A DNA stretch of 64,000 nucleotides from Flavonifractor sp. An112. Its GTDB lineage: Bacteria > Bacillota > Clostridia > Oscillospirales > Oscillospiraceae. Both the position numbers and the translations under genes were made by a program. The notes under the pieces were generated by a model. The model worked only from the letters and a program-made list of their open reading frames with translations. It did no database searches and was not told the DNA's origin. The DNA lies in assembly GCF_002161085.1 (NCBI RefSeq), contig NZ_NFLU01000005.1, forward strand, positions 62,001 through 126,000, written 5' to 3'. How positions within the stretch are numbered: the stretch's first letter is position 1; every line of letters begins with the position of its first letter. Shown here piece by piece: positions 59,991 to 64,000 of the stretch.

Positions 59991-61337
59991 TCAGACGGTG
60001 AAGATCTCGGCCTCGGGCTTGACGTCGTAGCGGCTCACCAGAATGGAGGCCACGGACACGATGTCCCGGGTGCGCTTCACAGCGCCGCAGCCGCCGGCGG
60101 GGCCGTTGGTGTACAGGGCCTCCACCTCATTGCCAATGATGTCAGCCTCAGCCTTGGTCTTGGCGCGGCCGGCCACCCGCACCCGCACCTCGCTGGGCTC
60201 CTGGTTGTACTGGTAGTCGGGGTTCCAGTACAGGCTGTTGCAGCCGATGAGGTCGAACTTCAGCTCCTCAAACACGTTGGGGGCCACCAGCTCCAGCCGC
60301 TCCTTCAGGATCTCCAGGGCCAGCTTGCCCCGGGCCACGCAGCCGGGACCGCCATAGCTGATCTCGCCGTCGCCGATGAAGCAGTCCTTGTAGCCGATGG
60401 AGCACTTGAAGGTCTCGGTGCGGGGCTTGCCGGTGATGCCCTCCACCTTCACCATATCCTTGCCGATCTCGGTAAACTTGATCTGCTTGCAGTCGGCCAC
60501 CACGTCGGGAGTCAGGTAGTTCTCAGGATCATGGATCTCGTAGCAGATCTGCTCGGAGCAGGTCTCCACGGTGACCTTGCCGCCGGCCTCAGGCACCTTG
60601 GTGACGAAGAAGGAGCCGTCCTCGGACACCTCAATGATGGGGAAGCCCAGGTGGCCGACGCCGGGCACGTCCTTCTTGCCGGGCTCGGCGAAGTAGCCGC
60701 CGGTGACCTGGCCGCCGCACTCCAGCAGGTGGCCCATGATGGTGCCCTTGCCCAGCTTGTCCCAGTCCTCCAGGGACCAGCCGAACTCGTGGATCATGGG
60801 GGCCATGAAGATGGCGGGGTCGGCCACACGGCCAGTGATGACCACGTCGGCGCCCATATCCAGGGCCTTCAGGATACCTTCCACGCCCATGTAGGCGTTG
60901 GCGGACACGATCTCGCCGCCCAGCTCCTTCAGGGGCTTGTGGTTCTCCCATACCTCGGTATCCATGTACTTGTCGATGACGGGCAGCAGGTCGTCGCCGG
61001 TGACGCAGGCGATCTTCATGCCGGTCAGACCGTGCTTGCGGGCGATTTCCACGCACTTCTGAGCAGCGGCCTGGGGGTTGGCGGAACCCATGTTGGTGAT
61101 GAGCTTCACCTTGTGCTGCCAGCACAGGGGAAGGGCCTTCTCCATGCGGTGCTCCAGCAGGCCGTTGTAGCCCTTGGTGGGGTCCTTCAGTTTGGCCTGC
61201 TGGCCGATGGCGATGGTGCGCTCGGCCAGGCACTCGTAGCTGATGTAGTCCAGATTGCCCTTCTCGATGAGTTCCAGGGAGGGCTCCAGGCGGTCGCCGG
61301 CATAGCCGGCGCCGCTGCCGATGCGGATGCTTTTCAT
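59991..61337 (-). CDS. AtuA family protein (DUF1446)
   Basis: 448 residues. IRIGSGAGYAGDRLEPSLELIEKGNLDYISYECLAERTIA is the family opening (GAGYAGDR), and ITNMGSANPQAAAQ, VVITGRVADPAIFMAPMIHEFGW and ECGGQVTGGYFAEPGKK are further signatures. It is named from acyclic-terpene use in Pseudomonas, but its biochemical role there is undefined, and in anaerobes it is found with organic-acid transporters. AAAGGAAG precedes the ATG. Its place between a CitMHS transporter and the AtuA-like protein suggests it acts on the imported acid or its CoA ester. Confidence 0.87.
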   Translation of the reverse strand: MKSIRIGSGAGYAGDRLEPSLELIEKGNLDYISYECLAERTIAIGQQAKLKDPTKGYNGLLEHRMEKALPLCWQHKVKLITNMGSANPQAAAQKCVEIARKHGLTGMKIACVTGDDLLPVIDKYMDTEVWENHKPLKELGGEIVSANAYMGVEGILKALDMGADVVITGRVADPAIFMAPMIHEFGWSLEDWDKLGKGTIMGHLLECGGQVTGGYFAEPGKKDVPGVGHLGFPIIEVSEDGSFFVTKVPEAGGKVTVETCSEQICYEIHDPENYLTPDVVADCKQIKFTEIGKDMVKVEGITGKPRTETFKCSIGYKDCFIGDGEISYGGPGCVARGKLALEILKERLELVAPNVFEELKFDLIGCNSLYWNPDYQYNQEPSEVRVRVAGRAKTKAEADIIGNEVEALYTNGPAGGCGAVKRTRDIVSVASILVSRYDVKPEAEIFTV

Positions 61338-61386
61338 ACAATGACTTCCTTTCTGACCAAAAAGGTGGATAGGTGAAGGGAATGGA

Positions 61387-62781
61387 TTAGATGGCGATGG
61401 CGCCAGTGATGAAGGCCACAGCCACCATCACCAGGGAGACCAGCCAGGCCAGGGGAATGGTCTTCTTCTGATGCTCGCCCAGATCTACGCCGGACAGACC
61501 CACCAGCAGGAAGGTGGAGGCGGTGAGGGGAGAGATGGGGAAGCCCACGGTCATCTGGCCCAGAATGGCAGCGCGGCCCACATCGGCGCCCACAATGCCG
61601 AAGCCCTGAGCGGTGGTGGCCAGTACGGGCAGCACGCCATAGTAGAAGGAGTCGGGGTCAAAGAGCAGGGAAGCGGGCATGGCGATGATGCCGATGATGA
61701 GGGGGAAGAACTGCCCCATGGAGTCGGGGATGATGGCCACCAGGGCGGTGGACATCTCGGAGATCATGCCGGTGCCCTGCATGATGCCGGTAAAGCAGCC
61801 GGCGGCAAAGAGCACGGAGCACATCATGAGGGCTTCCTTGGCGTGGGCGTCCACACGGGCCTTGGAGTCCTTCACGCGGGGGTAGTTGATGACGGTGGCC
61901 AGCACGTAGAACACCATGAACACCACAGCGGGAGCAAAGCCGGAGAACAGCAGGGAGATGATGGCAGCGATGATGAGGACGATGTTCACCCAGAACAGGT
62001 GGGGCCGCAGCAGGGCCTTCTGCTCGTCGGTGAGCTCCTGCTCGGTATGACCCACAGCCTGGAGAGCCACGGCGCCGATGCGCTTCTTTTCGCGGCTGCC
62101 CAGGAAGGCGGCGATGAGCAGCACACACACCATACCGGCCAGCACAGCGGGCAGGACAGGCATAAAGAACTCGGTGACGGTGGCCTCGGTGCCCTCCATG
62201 GTGGCCAGAGCGGTGTGGGCGCGGATGGTGGGGCCGCCCCAGGGCAGGATGTTCATGGTGCCGGCGGACAGGGCCACGATGGTGGCCAGGGTGGTGCGGC
62301 GCATACCCAGCGCGTCATACAGGGGGAGCAGGGCGGGCACGCAGATCAGGAAGGTGACGGCGCCGGAGCCGTCCAGGTGCACGATGGCGGCCAGCACAGC
62401 GGTGCCGATGCCGATCTTGATGGGATCGGTGCCCACCAGGTTCAGGATGCCCTTGATGATGGGACGGAAGGTGCCGGCATCGGTGAGAATGCCGAAGAAC
62501 AGGATGGAGAAGATGAACATAACGCCGGTGGCGGCCACCGAGCCGATGCCCTTGGAGCCGGTGATCATACCGCCCAGGGACTTGAAGTTGGCCACAAAGT
62601 CAACGACGCCCTGTGTGCCCTCCGGGGCACCCTCGGGAACCACGGCCATAAAGAAACAGGCGATGATGCCGGTGACCACAGGAACCACAATCAGGGCCAC
62701 CAGGGGGGATGCCTTCTTGGTCATGATGAGCACCAGCATGATCACAACCGTCAGGAATCCCAGGATTGCTAAAGGTGACAT
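61387..62781 (-). CDS. CitMHS-type organic-acid transporter
   Basis: 464 residues, start MSPLAILGFLTVVIMLVLIM at 62781 behind AGAGGAGG. Twelve or so helices. Motifs such as SILFFGILTDAGTFRPIIKGIL, HLDGSGAVTFLICVPALLPLYDALGMRR and the re-entrant-like MNILPWGGPTIRAH fit the CitM/citrate-Mg symporter branch of the ion transporter superfamily. CitM carries divalent metal-citrate complexes; the substrate here could be citrate or another di- or tricarboxylate. It is first in the operon, 60 bases downstream of a perfect sigma-54 promoter. Confidence 0.86.
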   Translation of the reverse strand: MSPLAILGFLTVVIMLVLIMTKKASPLVALIVVPVVTGIIACFFMAVVPEGAPEGTQGVVDFVANFKSLGGMITGSKGIGSVAATGVMFIFSILFFGILTDAGTFRPIIKGILNLVGTDPIKIGIGTAVLAAIVHLDGSGAVTFLICVPALLPLYDALGMRRTTLATIVALSAGTMNILPWGGPTIRAHTALATMEGTEATVTEFFMPVLPAVLAGMVCVLLIAAFLGSREKKRIGAVALQAVGHTEQELTDEQKALLRPHLFWVNIVLIIAAIISLLFSGFAPAVVFMVFYVLATVINYPRVKDSKARVDAHAKEALMMCSVLFAAGCFTGIMQGTGMISEMSTALVAIIPDSMGQFFPLIIGIIAMPASLLFDPDSFYYGVLPVLATTAQGFGIVGADVGRAAILGQMTVGFPISPLTASTFLLVGLSGVDLGEHQKKTIPLAWLVSLVMVAVAFITGAIAI

Positions 62782-62841
62782 GAACGATACCTCCTCTTGA
62801 TTTCGACGGCCCTCTCTCCGACCGCCGTTGCCTCTGGATAA

Positions 62842-62857
62842 AGCAAGACATGTGCCA
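62842..62857 (-). promoter_or_regulatory. Sigma-54 (-24/-12) promoter of the CitMHS-AtuA operon
   Basis: On the minus strand TGGCAC, five bases (ATGTC), TTGCT: an exact match to the sigma-54 consensus TGGCAC-N5-TTGCW. It lies 60 bases upstream of the transporter's ATG and in the right direction, next to a sigma-54 activator gene. Confidence 0.85.
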
Positions 62858-62944
62858 AATGCGGAATAAAGGCGAAAAAAAGGGGAAAGCCCTTGCGGCA
62901 CAGTGCCTTTCTTGCTTTGCTGCGCCAGAGGAAGGGAGATGGGA

Positions 62945-63054
62945 ATTCTAATATTCTGGAAATCAGGAGGGGATGGCGGAGAGAGAAGGGACGCTCAGAG
63001 GAGACCGCTCAACGCATTCTAATATTCTGGAACAACATTCCAGTATTTTAGAAT
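62945..63054. promoter_or_regulatory. Three upstream activator-type repeats
   Basis: ATTCTAATATTCTGGAA occurs at 62945-62961 and 63016-63032, and in reverse with two mismatches at 63038-63054. The last two form a 39-bp inverted repeat. They lie 90-200 bases upstream of the sigma-54 promoter, the normal place for enhancer sites of the adjacent activator. Confidence 0.75.
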
Positions 63055-63055
63055 T

Positions 63056-64000
63056 CTACTTGCCGAGCTTATTGTAGAGGCTGGCCAGGGAGATGCCCAG
63101 CTGGGCGGCGGTCCGCTTTTTCCCCTCCAGGGAGAAGCCGTTTTTCTCCAGCAGGTTGAGAATGACCCGCTTTTCAAAGGCGCGGGTCCGCTGGGCCAGG
63201 GTGAGACCCACGTCCTCCTGCTGGTGGACCAGGTCGCTGGGAAGGGCCTCCTGATTGATCACCCCGGAGGGGGTGAGGTAGGCGGAGAACTCCAGCACAT
63301 TGCGCAGCTCCCGCACGTTGCCCGGCCAGCTGTGGGCCTGGAGGCAGGCTACCGCGTCCTCGGTAAGCCGGAAGGGGCGGCGCAGCTTGTGGGAGAAATC
63401 CTCCAGAATGGCCTGGGCCAGGGCGGGGATGTCCCCCGGCCGCTCCCGCAGAGGGGGAATATGGAGGGGGAAGGTGCTCAGCCGGTAGTACAGGTCCTTG
63501 CGGAACTTGCCGGCGGCCACATAGGCGGGCAGGTCGGCGTTGCAGGCGGCGATGACCCGCACGTCCACCGCCACCTCTTTCAGGCCGCCCACGGGGCGGA
63601 TGGTGTGCTCCTGAAGGACCCGCAGCAGCTTGGCCTGGAGCCCCACGTCCATCTCGGAGATCTCGTCCAGAAAGAGGGTGCCGCCGGAGGCCGCCTCGAA
63701 GAGGCCCATCTTGCCCCCCCGCTTGGCGCCGGTAAAAGCCCCCTCGGCGTAGCCGAAGAGCTCCGATTCCAGCATATTGGCGTTGAAGTTGGAGCAGTTG
63801 ATGGCCACAAACACTCCGTCATGCCGGGGACTGGCGTTGTGGATGGCTTGGGCGTACAGCTCCTTGCCGGTACCGCTCTCGCTCTCCAGCAGCACGGTGG
63901 CGTCAGTGACGGCGATCCGCTGGGCCAGATCTTTCACCCGGGCTACCGCCGGGGTCACCGCCACGATGTCGTCAAAGGTGTACCGGGCGCCGTTGGCCTT
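63056..64000 (-). CDS. Sigma-54-dependent transcriptional activator (5' end outside window)
   Basis: 314 residues are visible, the frame staying open to the window edge. The AAA+ domain has Walker A ESESGTGKEL, the sigma-54-contacting loop GYAEGAFTGAKRGG, Walker B GGTLFLDEISEMD and the arginine finger region FRKDLYYRLSTFPLHIPPLRERPGDI. A Fis-type HTH closes the protein (RTAAQLGISLASLYNKLG). The sensory N-terminus is not visible, so the signal is unknown. It should bind the repeats at 62945-63054 and open the promoter at 62842. Confidence 0.95.
   Translation of the reverse strand, partial: KANGARYTFDDIVAVTPAVARVKDLAQRIAVTDATVLLESESGTGKELYAQAIHNASPRHDGVFVAINCSNFNANMLESELFGYAEGAFTGAKRGGKMGLFEAASGGTLFLDEISEMDVGLQAKLLRVLQEHTIRPVGGLKEVAVDVRVIAACNADLPAYVAAGKFRKDLYYRLSTFPLHIPPLRERPGDIPALAQAILEDFSHKLRRPFRLTEDAVACLQAHSWPGNVRELRNVLEFSAYLTPSGVINQEALPSDLVHQQEDVGLTLAQRTRAFEKRVILNLLEKNGFSLEGKKRTAAQLGISLASLYNKLGK

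Noticed and set aside
59706-62772. Two very long plus-strand frames opposite the AtuA and CitMHS genes
   Set aside because: Shadows in GC-rich sequence; the minus-strand genes have ribosome sites and family signatures.

Overview
The window reads as chromosome of an anaerobic gut Firmicute, most likely Clostridia of the Oscillospiraceae (Flavonifractor/Lawsonibacter-like). The signs are strong AGGAGG-type ribosome sites, a GC-rich core, a group B [FeFe] hydrogenase, a complete selA-selB-tRNA(Sec) set, sigma-54 control of an organic-acid locus, DegV proteins, and decayed conjugative or mobilisable elements of Firmicute type. The family assignment is an inference from gene content; no 16S or other marker is present.

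Layout. 1-1.9 kb: end of a SLOG-family gene, then a leftward TetR regulator with a cytidylate-kinase-like protein. 1.9-8.3 kb: a 50-bp palindrome, a promoter, and a rightward three-gene unit (small protein, MMPL/RND transporter, 1140-residue surface protein with GLUG repeats and a long helical insert). 8.3-11.5 kb: a broken response regulator and a gutted mobilisable element (xis-like gene, replication-type HTH gene broken by a 4-bp duplication, MobC-like gene joined to the tail of an integrase). 11.7-14.8 kb: glgB, then the 3' part of a patatin gene fused to the 5' part of metK. 14.8-30.1 kb: a membrane/fatty-acid block with an MscS-like protein, two DegV proteins, several small membrane proteins, a radical SAM enzyme, an LPG-synthase-type membrane protein, a P-type ATPase, oleate hydratase, an alpha/beta hydrolase and two TetR regulators. 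30.1-37 kb: an AT-rich island with an ECF sigma factor, a probable anti-sigma, small secreted proteins, an ABC exporter and an IS256 scar. 37-42.4 kb: a DUF4143 ATPase, a VbhA/Fic toxin-antitoxin pair, a lipoprotein and a SpoIID-type protein.

42.8-54.3 kb, all leftward, is a conjugative element running from ParA/ParB through sortase, SLH and thioester-domain genes to RepA and S1 proteins. Its transfer machinery has been deleted: the thioester protein gene runs straight into the last part of a VirD4 coupling protein. 54.6-64 kb returns to GC-rich core: [FeFe] hydrogenase, selA-selB-tRNA(Sec), a small GNAT, and a CitMHS transporter-AtuA-AtuA-like operon. That operon has a perfect sigma-54 promoter (TGGCAC-N5-TTGCT) and three matching upstream repeats beside a sigma-54 activator gene, and is the best candidate here for an undescribed catabolic system.

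A recurring theme is deletion joins: at least four places where two unrelated genes are cut and joined, plus an internally deleted transposase. Reading was by eye. Family names are recognition calls, not search results, and residue positions are approximate.
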